From Metellina segmentata (taxonomy: Eukaryota; Arthropoda; Arachnida; Araneae; Tetragnathidae), in assembly GCA_947359465.1 (NCBI GenBank), contig OX375872.1, positions 126,058,337-126,122,336 on the forward strand: 64,000 bases of DNA. Direction: 5' to 3'. Of this stretch, positions 45,437 through 56,962 are shown one piece after another (position 1 is the stretch's first letter; each line of letters starts with the position of its first letter). A model generated the notes under the pieces. That model was not told where the DNA came from and searched no databases. It saw only the letters and a program-made list of their open reading frames with translations. Made by a program: the position numbers and the translations under genes.

Positions 45437-45736
45437 TCAAATATATTATTTTCTTAAAAGGTGAATTGATGCAAAACTAATAAATCAGTGGGAACTCACA
45501 CTTGAAGATCAAGATTTCTCTAGCTTAAACAATTTCATCAATTTCTTGGAAAAGCAAGCTAGAAGCATGTATTCAACAAAAGATTTCAATTAGAAGAAAA
45601 GGAAAAATTAAAAAATCTGTTACAGCACATTGTTAAGTCTGATAATGTCATTGGTCAGTCGTTCAGTTACAACGAAACCTCTACCTCCACCACGAAGGTA
45701 CCATTCAGGGGAATGAGTTGTTATCATTGTGTTTAG

Positions 45737-46070
45737 TTTGCACTGATTGTCAACAGGTTGTTCCCCCGACCGGTGCTAGATAGGTTGGTGGTGTTCGCAG
45801 CTGTGCCTTTTTGGAAACTGAATGAAGTGGTGCGTTGGTGAAACACAAGTAAGATCAGGTGATTTAAATTATTATTATGAATTTTAATGGTTGAGTTTAC
45901 TTTTGATGTCTACCAGTTGGGAATGACTGGACATTAAATAAACTATTCTTGTTAAAAATTGGAGTCTTTTATTTTGAACTAAATAAAACATTTCACTGAT
46001 AACACATATGTTAGCAAATGATACCAAAACAAATCGAGGTCAACACAGTCACTTAAAAACTATATTACTG
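45737..46070. mobile_element. Possible solo LTR inside Pao gag
   Basis: This stretch separates the CYHC motif from the later zinc-knuckle part of the Pao gag and contains AATAAA at 45937-45942 in a TA-rich context. Position and poly(A) signal suggest an inserted LTR. I could not define TG...CA ends or a target duplication. Confidence 0.3.
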
Positions 46071-46316
46071 TGAGCTATGCAAGTGAAATAATATATTATT
46101 TCAAAGATAATCTTTAAAAACCATGAAGATCAAATATAGATTGGAATTCATTAAGCACAAGATGTGTGTAAATTGCCTTAGAAATCATACTGTTTACAAC
46201 TGTAAAAACCACTTTCACTGCAAACTTTGCTAAAACAAACATCACACTACACAAATAACAAAACATCGTTAGATTCTAACTGAGCACTTCAGTCAGACGA
46301 AGTTTTTTCTGCAACA

Positions 46317-46681
46317 CAAAAAACATCATTTGTTACACAAATTTCAAATTATATCCCACAAGTTGTATCGCTAGCCTCAAGGCGACCAAGATGCTGCAGC
46401 AAAAAAAATGGCGGCGGCGGTTTTTGCGGTGTTAAAAAATTACGATGTTAAGGTTCTTTATTCGAATTATAATTTAGGCGAATACAATTTATTCTATTCT
46501 CAAAAGTACTCGTAATCGCACATCTCTAAATAGGACAAACAACAATGGTAGCCGTTTAAATTGTCAAAAATTCCCTGATTTTTTGTAAAATTTGGAAATT
46601 TTCCCAGAGATTTCCCTGATTTTTCCAGAAATAAAAAATTCCCTGAGAATTCCCTGATTTCCAGGTTCTGTTACCACCCTG
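46317..46681. mobile_element. Truncated copy of the S element (see 57525)
   Basis: Aligns to the right half of the element at 57525-58253: AAACATCATTTGTTACACAA, AAGTTGTATCGCTAGCCTCA, GCACATCTCTAAATAGGACA, CCTGAGAATTCCCTGATTTCC and the terminus GTTACCACCCTG. The left terminus is missing. Confidence 0.8.
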
Positions 46682-46971
46682 TGTAATGCTTGAGCGTGGT
46701 ATTTTTTTGATACTTGGTTAAAATACTTTTTGATCTGACTTCGTAAGTTCAATATCAATCAACATATTTTACGTAAGGAAACTCGTAGTTTGGCCAATTA
46801 TTTTTTGCTTACAAAGTTTTGGACACAATATTTGTAAAATATTTCGAAACCAGGGTTAAACATATAAGTTATAGATCAGAAAGTGTTAAACTGATTTTCA
46901 CATCACCCAGGAGGTACAGTTTATTGAAGTGTTACCCCTTTGATAAGTTGCAAAGGCGGGTTCCCCAGGAG
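46682..46971. other. No feature recognised
   Basis: About 290 bases between the truncated S element and the visible left edge of piggyBac copy 2. The expected 3' end of that piggyBac, and the missing first part of R copy C, should be near here but are absent, so a deletion or rearrangement is likely. Confidence 0.4.
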
Positions 46972-47053
46972 GTAAATTTCCTTTGACTTGTTTTATATGA
47001 TAATGAGTTGTTTTTTTTGCAATTTTATGAGTTGAATACTGTTTTTTTTATAG

Positions 47054-49328
47054 CATTATTCCCACGGGTGCATAGAAAGAGCTTATTTTGACCTTCCATT
47101 TCTAAGGGCCCTTAGAAGTGCTTATTTTTCATCAATAGTCCTTAGAAAGTGCTTATTTTCCTTTGAAAACAAAATTCAATTTTCAAATGACGATATTTTT
47201 TCACAATATTTCTGATTTCTTTTTAGCTGCTGATCAGGGATAAAACTACTTACAAGTACGGTTTTGGTGATTCAGGAACTGGCTTGCTAGAATAGCAACA
47301 CTTGATACGCAATATACAAATCGTCGATCAGACTCTTGATGAGCACATAATACACTTTAAAAACCCATGAAAATCGGTCTGTTTTAGACTTGTGAGTGGC
47401 TCTCGCAATGCACAAAATAGTTGCCCTGATAGAGGAAACTAGAATACAATCATCAGATATTAATTAATTTTGTTTTATTCAGTTACCCGCAGGTGCAATG
47501 TTTTAAAAGTTTATTATAATTATGGGGAAGTGTATTTTTAAGTTTGTTGGTGAATCGAAAACAATATAAAGATAGTTTATTTTAATTAATACTGCTATCT
47601 GATGTGCAACCCAATGTGTTGCAATTTTTTTAATCTAGCTTTTTTTTATGCTTCTAATTCTTTGTAAAAACAATCCCAGAAAAAAACTAGATAAATTGCG
47701 AAGATTTTCGGGGGTTATTCTGCTCTGAAAATTTGAAGCAATCAGTTATGAGTCCTGAAAAAAAAACCAACCAGTTCGATTAAGAAAACATTGGAGGAGA
47801 AGATTGCAAAAATGTAAATCAGAGTGCTGGAGAACCGATAATAGTCAGGGAATTTCATAAATCGGGAAAAGTCGTTTGAAAACTGAAAATTTCTAACTCT
47901 TATCGTATTTGGCCTCTGACTGAAAGCGAAAGTAATTTTTTTATGTTTTCTAATTTTTTTCTCTTTGTATCCGGATGACAAATACTCAATGGCCGACTGT
48001 GCTTGAATTTCACTTTGCTTTTGTTATGCCATGCGCAATCTGTTTCCATTGTTAGCTTAAATGATTATTTTCAAATTAATTTTGTTTTATTAAAATGATG
48101 TTTGTAAGCAAATGGTGTAGAGATGGCTGGTTCACCTTAAATCTGTTGTAGCCAAAGGTCCTCAGGTTGGGTTGTTGTGGAAGTTTGGAGAGTGGGGCGC
48201 TAGCTCAGATGTTTCGTCATCTGACCGCGGTTCAAAATTATGTGGCAATACACCAAATGGGTTAGGCTGAGACAGTGGCAAGTAACTAGTTGATTCAATA
48301 AATTGCATTTAAAAAAAAAACTTTTAAATAAATTTTTCAAAGTTTTCACACCACTCTAATGATTTGTTTTGGTTCACAGGAAAATATTTTCTTTAAAATT
48401 CATTCGGTCTCCGATCCAGTCAAATTTGACTTTGACGTATGCAACTTGCAATCCTTTTAGTTAATTAATAGTTTTCCACTAATTTTATTTTATTGAAACC
48501 TATGATGTACCAATAAATGAATTTACTTCTTATTTTAATTACGAATTTATGAAAGTGTATTGTAAAATAATTACTGGGGAGAGTAATTTCCATTTTATAA
48601 GCAGGCTGAAGCTGCAAACACAACAAGGTAAGCACTGTAATTTCAAAAACAAAAAGAAATTTAAAATAATAAAATTAGGAAATTTTCGAAAATGAAAGTG
48701 TTGGTTGATCAGATAGGAGCCTGACCTAAACACAAAATGGTGTTTCCTACCCATGAGCAGCAATCTGCTAAAAATTTGCTCATACACTCCCCCTAAAGAC
48801 CATTAAAAAGTAAAAACAAAACAATATGAAAAGAATAAGAAAACAAAATCAAACTCGCAACAGCAGCTTTGAGACCGTCAACACCAAGTCAGGTCCTCAT
48901 CAATCATAACACTTTCATTTCTTTTTTATAAAAACAAATGCACTGCAAAGAGATAAAAGAAAAACATCCAAAGTTTTTTTTTCTTGCGGTCTCTATTTTA
49001 TAATTTGTGTATGTACTTACACATATTACTAATACGTGTACATGTAAATGCCCACATATTAACTGATGAATTTTGTAAAATCTCATTTTTGTGTGGCATT
49101 ATTTGTGTATAATTGTTATAAAATAGAATTGAATATTAAATTTTTTATATACTACCGTTCTTATAAGATTAAATAATCTGTAAGAGCAGAGCATCCCCAT
49201 TTGGTCGAAAGTCAGGTATTTCATTGTATAATACGGTTTCTTCAATGTTTTATTTAAGTCCTTATTTTGTCCTAGAAAGTGCTTAGAAAGTCCTTATTTT
49301 TAGTTAGAAAAAAAGAGTGGGCACCCTG
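47054..49328 (-). mobile_element. R-family element, copy B (2275 bp, 5-bp TSD)
   Basis: Inverted relative to copies A and C. On the plus strand it starts CATTATTCCCACGGGTGC (a mutated CAGGGTTCCCAC) and ends GTGGGCACCCTG. The 5-bp repeat TATAG lies at 47049-47053 and 49329-49333. The intact piggyBac copy 1 has TATAG once at this position (minus strand of about 32385-32389), so the duplication arose with the insertion. The headless SINE segment lies at about 48105-48262. Confidence 0.9.
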
Positions 49329-49342
49329 TATAGGCTCTCTTC

Positions 49343-50992
49343 GAAACAGCTTTTACAGAAGCATTTCTGGCAAATTTCACACTCCCATGTGCTCTCTACA
49401 TATCTGTTAGAAGACGTTTTTATTTCTTTTTCTCGGCATAGAACACACTTTCTTTTACGACCATCTATTTTCTCCTCTTATGTATGTGTGGGGTAGAAGA
49501 AATAAATGTGTTTTTTCTTTTTTTACTAGAATATTTTTTATCAATATCGGAGATTAACTCTAATTTAAAATCCTAAAGAGATTTGCACTTCTTAGGGACC
49601 GGCATGCTTGTAAGATATTGCAAAATATACGCATTATTAACAGCTGTATCTAGATGGAAGTGAAATAAATTCTTCCACCATTTTGAGGATTTTCTCTAAG
49701 TAGTGTAATATTTCCTCTTTTGATTAGCTAAATCCACTCCATCCATATGCTTGTTGTACTTCATAAAAGCAACAGGGCAAACTTTATCTTTTTTAACAGA
49801 ATTTTGCCTTCTTTGCACAATACTTGTTTCTTTCTTTGAGTTTGTGGAGAGCATAAAAACACTTTTTTTGTCCATCCATGCCGTGCAAAGTAAGTTCAAA
49901 TTAGTTTTACTTTGAAAAACCTTTATATTTTTTTCCTCAGAAAGTTTTAAGGCCTTGATGTTACTGGGCAAATACTTTCTGTTTACGTTCAGCGTCCTGC
50001 AACCATAATGTCCCATTTTTACTAAATCTATAATCAAAGGAACACTGCAAAAAAAAACGGTCAAAATATATACCGCGGCCTTTATTCTTCAGAGTATTTG
50101 TCAAATGAGTGACCACATCATATCCAAGTCCTTTCGAGGACTTTGGAATGTTACCCATCTTTCCAGCATACAGTTCAAAATTTAAAACAGCCGAATTTTG
50201 ATGAACAAAGGAGCCACATTTTCAGACCTCGCTTGGCCGGTTTTAAATCCACTTGGCCCTTAAATTTAATTAAGGCTTCGTCAATGCAAACTTTTCTAGG
50301 AGCATTGAGATGCTGAGAAGATTTGCTTTCCAATGTAGAATACAGAGGTTCAACCTTCTGTACATAAGAAAACTCGGCATTCTCTATTCAAACTTCCTTC
50401 TCTCTATCTGAGATATGAAGATAATGCAAAAATTTTAAAAATCTATCTCGGGTCATCAGTTTTTTATCATCATGTTACCTAATATTGGATTCTGCGACCA
50501 ATAGTCAGAAAGCCTAGGTAAATGTGCTACACTCATAACAAGAACAATTCCGAAAAATCTCCACATTTCATCAATCCTTTCAATAGGTTGCCAATGTTTG
50601 TCCTCACTTCTTTTCTTTACACAGAGAATTGCATATTTATTTGTGTTTACTTGAATAACTTCAAGTTGATTCATCCGAAATTAGCAACTTGGCAAATTAT
50701 GCACAGGTCCTGCATGATGTACAAATTTCGTTTCCTCTATGCATTCACTTCAAACGTCCTCTGACCAGTCAACATTAAAATTAAGCATCGACTCATCAAT
50801 GCTTTCACCAACATTAATTTCACATTCCCTCTTATCATCTTCTTGATATAAACTGCTATCTAAAACACAGTTTACTTTCTCAGTACTTTTAGAATCATTA
50901 TCATCTGATTCAAAAAAATCTGATTCATCAGTATCTTGAAACAAAATTGCTTCAATTTCCGCTTGGGTCAGCGATTTGGTTTTGCGAGACAT
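49343..50992 (-). pseudogene. piggyBac transposase pseudogene (copy 2)
   Basis: Begins MSRKTKSLTQAEIEAILFQD, then an acidic Ser/Asp-rich N-terminus (81 codons open). A frame change follows, then NQLEVIQVNTNKYAILCVKK and FGIVLVMSVAHLPRLSDYWS. All three catalytic Asp neighbourhoods can be read: KVCIDEALIKFKG (about 50270-50310), IYFDRFF (about 50065-50085) and HMDGVDLANQKRKYY (about 49700-49750). A Cys-rich tail (WECEICQKCFCKSCFE-like, 49343-49420) closes it. At least three frame breaks make it inactive, but it is better preserved than copy 1. Confidence 0.9.
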
Positions 50993-52745
50993 AATACTAA
51001 CGAATCAAATCCGTATTTATGTCAAGCCCATTAATTGAAAACATTTAAGGCTAATAATATTTTCCGAAATAGGAAGAGTCTTGAAAAAGACTTTTTTAAA
51101 CGAGTACAGAATTTAAAGCAAAATCTGAAAGCAGGGAGTGAAGGTAAAGGACGTCTGATCAGAGTGAAAACACTGTCCAGACTGTTGGTAGCAGCCAGCA
51201 GCTAAACGTTTCAAATGGGACAAAGCATGAGAAAAAAGTCAAGAACACAATTGCATATACAATGGCGCAGATAAAAATTCCCATGTGAATCCGTATGAAC
51301 TGATTCTGTGTCGCAGAACGTCATGCTTCGGAAAGATAAAGGACAACTTCTTGAGTAGTTTTTGACCCCCTATGGCCCATACAAAGTAGAATGATCAAGT
51401 AGAGTGACAGGGTGATACGCCTACTAGGCGAAAGCACTAATCTCGGGCGCTCTCCGTATTCTGCTTGTCTGGGCGCTTTTCGTAACGAAGTGTTGAATTG
51501 ATATTTCGAGGCTTCGTATGCAGAGGGTTAACGGAGTGTATGAGCAATTTTTTGCATATTGCTGCTCGTGTTTGAGTTGTCTGGGTCAGGCTCCACCCTG
51601 ATCCACCAACACTTTCATTTTCAAAAATTTCCTAATTTTTTATTTAAATTTTTTTGTTTTGTTTTTCAAAGAATAGTGCTTATTTTGTAATGTCTGCAGC
51701 TTCAGTCTGCTTATAAAATGGAAATTACTCACCCCCAGTAATTATTTTATAGTACACTTTCATAAATTCATAATGAAAATAAGAAGTAAATTCATTTATT
51801 GGCACATCGGAGGTTTCAATAAAATAAAATTAGTGGCACACTATTCATTTACTAAAAGGATTGCAAGTTGTATACGTCAGAGTCAAATTTGACTGGATCG
51901 GAGACCGAACGAGTTACGAAGAAAATGATACTATGATAAATTTATAAAAAAGGTTAAAAAAAATATAATGCAATTTTATTGAATAGATATTCAACTTGTT
52001 GCCACCGTCCCAGCCTAAGACATTGGGTGTATTGCCACATAATTTTGAACCACGGTCAGATGATGAGACATCTGAGCTAGTGCACCACTCTCCAAACTTC
52101 TACACCAACCCAACATGGGAACTTTCGGCCATGATAGATTTAAGGTGCACCAGCCGCCTTTACACCATACGCTTACAAACATCATTAATTTAATGAAACA
52201 AAATTAATTTGAAAATAATCATCTTCGCTGACAATGGAAACAGATTGCGCATGGCATAACAAAAGCAAAGTGAAATTCAAGCAGTCGGCCATTGAATATT
52301 TGTCACCCGGATACAAAGAGAAAAAATTATAAAGCACAGAAATATTACTTTCGTTTTTGGTCAGCAGCCAAATACGATGAGAGTCCGAAATTTCCAGTTT
52401 TCAAACGACTTTTCCCGATTTATGTAATTCCCAGACCATTCTCTATTCTCAAGCACTCTGGGTTACATTATTGCGATCTTTTCCTTCAAAGTTTTTTTCA
52501 ATCGAGCAGGTTTTTTTTAATCGGAACTGGTTAACCGATTGCTTCAAATTTTGAGAGCAGAATAACCCCTGAAAATCTTCAGAATTTTCTTTATAAATCT
52601 TCACTGGAATAGTTTTCGCAAAGAATTAGAAGTATAAAAAAAGCTAAAAATTAAAAAAAAATGCAACACATCGGGTTGCCACTCAGATAGCAGTGTATTA
52701 ATTAAAATAAATTATCTCTTTATATTATTATACCCTATTTACTAG

Positions 52746-53451
52746 AGGTGCACAACCTGCGGCCTGCGAATCATCAATTTGCAGCCCGCAAACTAATTTT
52801 GACTATAAAATTCCAAGAGGATTTAAGTTGAGAAGCAAATTGACTGACAAACATTTAGAATCAGTCTTAAGAGTTTCTACTAGCAGAACTAGAACCTAAC
52901 ATACCTAAATTAGTCAGTAAAACTCAGTATCAGCCATCCCATTAGCAAGCTGTAACATAATTATGTTTTATGATTTAGAAATTTTAATATTAAATATATT
53001 TGATGCTGTAATTTTTATTTCTAATTTTACTCATATTATTAAAATTTCTGATACTCATCTTTATTGCTCATGGTACTATTACTGTAATTAAATTTATAAC
53101 CAAAAATAATTTGCTGAAGTACATATGGCGTTCTTGAGACACATTCTTAAAAGTAATTCTAAATGATTGATCATTGCAAATGTTTGTTAACTTCTTTTTT
53201 TTTTAAACTATTCACAATATCATTCATCTAGCTCTGTAACAAGGCTCCTACATTTTTTGAGAAAACATTTGTAAGTTTAACCTTAAAAAAAAAAATAAGT
53301 GAATATTTTTTTTACTATACATATTAAGTGTAATAACAGCTGTACATAATTGGTAGTAGCACTTTTATTGTGTCTGTGCTGTAATTTCATTTGCGGCCCC
53401 CCATGTCTCAAGCAGTGTGAGTGGCCCTTCTCCCAAAAAGGTTGTGCACCA
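52746..53451. mobile_element. Probable small hAT-like insertion in R copy C
   Basis: Absent from R copies A and B. The left part reads AGAGGTGCACAACCTGCGGCC and the right part AAAAAGGTTGTGCACC, an inverted pair. GTGCACAACC/GCGGCCC(GC) ends of this kind are typical of hAT elements. Flanking repeats (CTA..CCCTA at the left, TACATACCCTA at the right) suggest a duplicated ACCCTA stretch, but the exact 8-bp duplication is unclear. Confidence 0.5.
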
Positions 53452-53789
53452 ATACATACCCTACAAACTTAAAAATACACTTCCCCATAATTATAATAAA
53501 TTTGTAAAATACATTGCACTTGTGGTAAATGAATAAAACAAAATTAATTAACATTTGATGATTGTATTCTAGTTTCCTCTATCAGGGCAACAATTTTGTT
53601 GAAAACAGACCGATTTTCATTGGTTTAAAAGTTTTTAAAGTGTATTAGGTGCTCATCAAGAGTTGGCTGACGATTTGTATAACGCATATCAACGGCTACC
53701 ATTCAAGCAGGCCAGTTCCTGAAGCATCATAAAAACCGTACTTGTTAAGCAGTTTTATCGCTGATCAGCCGCTAAAAAGAGATTGGATA

Positions 53790-55280
53790 TCTCTCTATAT
53801 TAAAAAAATGTTACCGCCGCCGCAGGATTGAAAACTGTGTTGTTTAGCTCGATTCTTAGACAATTTCCCGAGAAGGTACTGATCGGAAAAAAATGAAATT
53901 AACATGCTTTGTTCTTCATCGTATTCCCTGGATAATTATTAAGATTTTTTCCGATGCGGCTATTAGTTTAGGTTTTATTAAGTGTTAAAGTTGAAGAAGT
54001 GAAATTTCTTCCGCGAGTGAGCAAAACACATTCAAAAATCTTCAGTCGTGATTTTTTTTTAAAGAGTACCTCTCAACGTAAATTTTTGCAGCTCGTCGAG
54101 TTTTTTTTTGAAATTTAAATTTGGTTCTTGATAATATTTTTTTGAAATTCAGGAAAAATCGGGACATTTTTGTTATTTTTTTTTTAAACTGCCATATCTA
54201 TATCTAATTACTATTAGTTTTTAATTTTTAAAATATCGCAGTATACCTCAGAATATACTCTTTCTTACGGTACTATTACTTTTGAAATCGGTTAATAATT
54301 AAATTGGATGCGATCAAAAGTTCGTCATACAAAATTCGGAATCTTTGGATATTTTCGCTACTTATTGTTAAAAACGTTTTGTCTACGGCAAAAACCATTA
54401 TTTTTTAAATTTGAAAACATCACTGAATACATTACATTACACTCTTTCTTATGGTACAATTATTTTTCAAATTGGTTAATAAATAAAATCGATGCAATTA
54501 AAAGTTGGTCATACCATTTTCGGAACTTTCATATCGTAATTTCCGATACAAAACTAAAATTGTCATATCTATATATTATTACTATTAGTTTTTGATTTTG
54601 AAAATATTACAGTATACCTCAGAATGTACTATTTCTTACGGTACAATTATTTTAAATAATTGGTTCATAAATAAATTCGATGCAATCAAAAGTTGGTCAC
54701 ACAAATTTCGTATTTTTTAGTTCGCCTAGCATGTTTGGCACGCATAAGAGAGTTGTATTTCTGACTATCGGGTTTCCCAGATATCAAATTTATCGTAGCA
54801 ACAATTGCCATAAAAACGATTTCTTTTTATTTGGCAAGGAAAAAGGCTCGCTTTTTTCCCTCTGTTCTCAAGACAGTTTACCGACAAAGTACAGATCGTA
54901 AAGTTTGGATATTAACAATGTTTACTTAAAATTGTACAGGGAACAAGATTCAGAAGATTTTTTACTGATGCGGCTATTAGTTTAGGGTGCATTAAGTGTT
55001 AAAGCAAAAAAAAGTGAAATCACTTGCGAAATAAGTATTGGTTTGAGAAAGCAAACCAAACGGATTGCGTAGCAATCCCTGGGGTCGGCGAGCGTAAGCG
55101 AGACACAGCGAAGCCCTCGCTGTGACGTCATGAACCGGAATGTGAAATCAGCATAATACGAATTATTCAGATAGTTTCACTCGTGAAAGTAATGTTGGTT
55201 TGCTAAGCAAACCAAATGGGATTGCGCAGCAATCCCCGGGGGTTGGCGAGCGTAAGCGAGCAGGGGGCGGAGCCCCCTAG
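53790..55280 (+). mobile_element. Complete non-autonomous Helitron, 1491 bp
   Basis: It starts TCTCTCTATATTAAAA (53790) after an A and ends GGGGGCGGAGCCCCCTAG (55280) before a T, the A/T insertion rule of Helitrons. R copy A has the uninterrupted site (GGAAATATTGTG) where this copy has GGATA[...]TATTGTA. Inside are about three ~185-bp repeats (landmark ..TACTCTTTCTTACGG at 54255, 54440 and 54625). There is also a duplicated 3' module (55030-55125 and 55190-55280). It has no protein gene. Confidence 0.92.
55197..55277. repeat. Three consecutive 3-nt-loop hairpins at the Helitron 3' end
   Basis: GGTTTGC-TAA-GCAAACC (55197-55213), GGGATTGC-GCA-GCAATCCC (55218-55236) and GGGGGC-GGA-GCCCCC (55263-55277) are perfect stems, each closed by GC and a three-base loop. 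Two loops fit GNA, the loop type of the unusually stable GCGNAGC DNA mini-hairpin. The last one is the Helitron 3' hairpin next to CTAG. Confidence 0.9.
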
Positions 55281-55435
55281 TATTGTAAAAAAATATTGTC
55301 ATTCGAAAACTGAATTTTGTTTTCAAAGGAAAATAAGCACTTTCTAAGGACTATTGATGAAAAATAAGCACTTCTAAGGGCTCTTAGAAATGGAAGGTCA
55401 AAATATGCACTTTCTAAGCACCCATGGGAACCCTG

Positions 55436-56962
55436 TTAAAAAAGCAATTTATGGTTTCCATCAAAGCAGGCGCAAGTGGTTTTACCAAATACACAATACT
55501 CTATCAGAAATAGGTTTTGTAAAACTTTTTTCCCCCAATGGTGTGCACTGGCCACTACAAGGCCAGAAGCAATGGTCACTACTTCCAATGGTGGGCACGA
55601 AGGACTTGTCCTTGGCCACTACAAGGCCGGAATTGATGGTCACTTGTGAAGGGGCACCCGGTGGGTGGATCATCAGAGTCCCTAACAAAGGACAGCACAA
55701 TTTACACCCATGCCCTGACCCTGGATTCAAACCAGGAACCTTCCGATCCAGAGGCCTACACTTTGACTACTAGACTGGTTTCGTTAAACTTGAATGGGGT
55801 AATTGTGGCTATACATATGGCAGGAATTTTTTTTATATTACTTTACGTAGATGATATAGTACTATTTGGAAAGAAACCAAAACATGCTCAAAAAACCATT
55901 AAGCTAATAAAACAGAAGTTCGAAAACAAAGTATTACGAAAGATAAATTGTTAGGTGTCAATTTTGAGGATGAAAATAGGAACTTGTTCATTCACCAAAA
56001 ATATTATATTCATAAAGTTTGTAGTGAATACAAGGAATTTAATCATCCAATTTCATCACTACCAATACCTGTAGGGAAATATAGTCCAAAGAGCAATGCC
56101 CTAGGCAAGAAAGAGAAGTTAAAGAAATGTAAAAAATTCCTTACAGGAACCTAATCGGAAGTTTGGCTTTTGTAGCAAACAGAACCTGACCTGACATTTG
56201 TTACGCTCTAAATATATATGTTTCAATTCCAGGAAAACTCCGGTATGGCTCACTGGGAAGGTTTATTAAGAGTTTTAGATTACCTTAAATATACAATGAA
56301 CTTTAAATTAAACTTAACATGTGTAAACAATTTAAATCTAAATGCATATTCAGATGTAGATTTCAACAACAATCGTGGTGACATTGTTAATGGGAGGATT
56401 GATAATTTTTGCTGATGAATCTCCAATAATATGGCGTAGCTTTAAACAAAGATCTATTTGCTTAAGCAATATGGAAAGTGAATTCGTTGCTTTAACTGAA
56501 GCATCAAAGGAACTAATCTGGTTCCAAAAAATTATTTTGGAATGTCAAAATTTACGAATTTTCAAAACCAGTGAAACCAATCCACTTTTGTTAGCTGATA
56601 ATCAAGTATGCATCGATTCTAAACAAAACCTTGCAGATGTATTCACTAAATCTTATACATCTTCACATACTGTACTTTTAGTTGTCAATTAGAGCATGTT
56701 ATGTATTTTAGTATTGTGAAAGATGTATATATTTTTCTTTTGATTATTTGTAAAAATATTGTAATGCATTATATAATTTAATATGTATGCATTATGTGTT
56801 TATTGGATATGTAAAATATCTTGCGAGTGTTAAGTATGTGAAACGGCTGTAAATTTATAACTACCCAAATCTTCTAAATTAATTTTTAGCATCATTATTG
56901 CTATATTTGTTTTTCAAAATTTTAAATGCTCATTGCATAGAGTTGAAGCAATAGGGGGACAT
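55436..56962 (+). pseudogene. Copia pol pseudogene, 3' part (second element)
   Basis: Starts within reverse transcriptase: KKAIYGFHQSRRKWFYQIHN, then GFVKL, a SINE, then FFILLYVDDIVLFGKK (catalytic YVDD at about 55842). It continues LGVNFEDENRNLFIHQKYYI and RNLIGSLAFV in another frame. RNase H follows: AYSDVDF, RSICLSNMESEFVALTEASK, LLADNQVCIDS and NLADVFTKS. A frame break lies between most pieces. The polypurine tract AATAGGGGGACA is just before the LTR at 56963. The 5' part is missing because R copy C occupies its left edge. It is a different Copia family from that at 36-41 kb. Confidence 0.85.
55528..55776 (-). repeat. SINE with same tRNA head, different body
   Basis: Flanked by GGTTTTGTAAAACTT (55513-55527) and GGTTTCGTTAAACTT (55777-55791), a 15-bp target duplication in the Copia gene. 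On the minus strand the head (GCCTCTGGATCGGAAGGTTC, box B GGTTTGAATCC) matches SINE family 1. The body (GGGACTCTGATGATCC, CCCACCGGGTGCCCC) does not. It contains an internal direct repeat of GGCCACTACAAGGCC at about 55551 and 55614. Confidence 0.8.

Larger units (their letters stand above)
42289..46295 (+). pseudogene. BEL/Pao gag pseudogene in pieces
   Basis: The frame 42289-42624 contains HPKFDLSSFGDTLNRWFSFKK.., NNIQKLQHLQASVKGEAARIIKDFPI and SYAAAYETLKN, the DUF1759-type gag region of BEL/Pao elements. It continues in other frames as LLDICNEVMCNLNSLGLKPD up to 42801, where a Helitron is inserted. It resumes after 45437 with NQWELTLEDQDFSSLNNFINFLEKQARSMYS. CYHC near 45720 and YRLEFIKHKMCVNCLRNHTVYNC near 46137-46210 are the Pao gag zinc-knuckle region. 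Between them lies another insertion-like stretch. The downstream protease and polymerase are not in view: the pseudogene ends at about 46295. Confidence 0.82.
46972..51527 (-). mobile_element. piggyBac-like element copy 2, split by R copy B
   Basis: The 5' end on the minus strand is CCCTCTGCATACGAAGCC at 51527 leftwards, preceded by TTAA (51528-51531). Left of R copy B, sequence such as ATTTCCTTTGACTTGTTTTATA (46981-47002) matches the corresponding untranslated region of copy 1 (about 32440-32460). The element therefore clearly continues on both sides of the insertion. The 3' inverted terminus and second TTAA are not found, so this end is deleted. The 5' TTAA lies inside R copy C. Confidence 0.85.
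51532..55435 (+). mobile_element. R-family element, copy C, 5'-truncated and Helitron-split
   Basis: Same orientation as copy A. It begins directly at the piggyBac TTAA with GGAGTGTATGAGC, equivalent to about 43550 of copy A. It includes the headless SINE at about 52035-52185 and ends CACCCATGGGAACCCTG (55435). Between 53790 and 55280 a Helitron is inserted. About 0.7 kb (52740-53460) has no counterpart in copies A and B and contains GTGCACAACCTGCGGCCTGC ... GGCCC.. GGTTGTGCACC, inverted ends of a further insertion. Confidence 0.8.
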
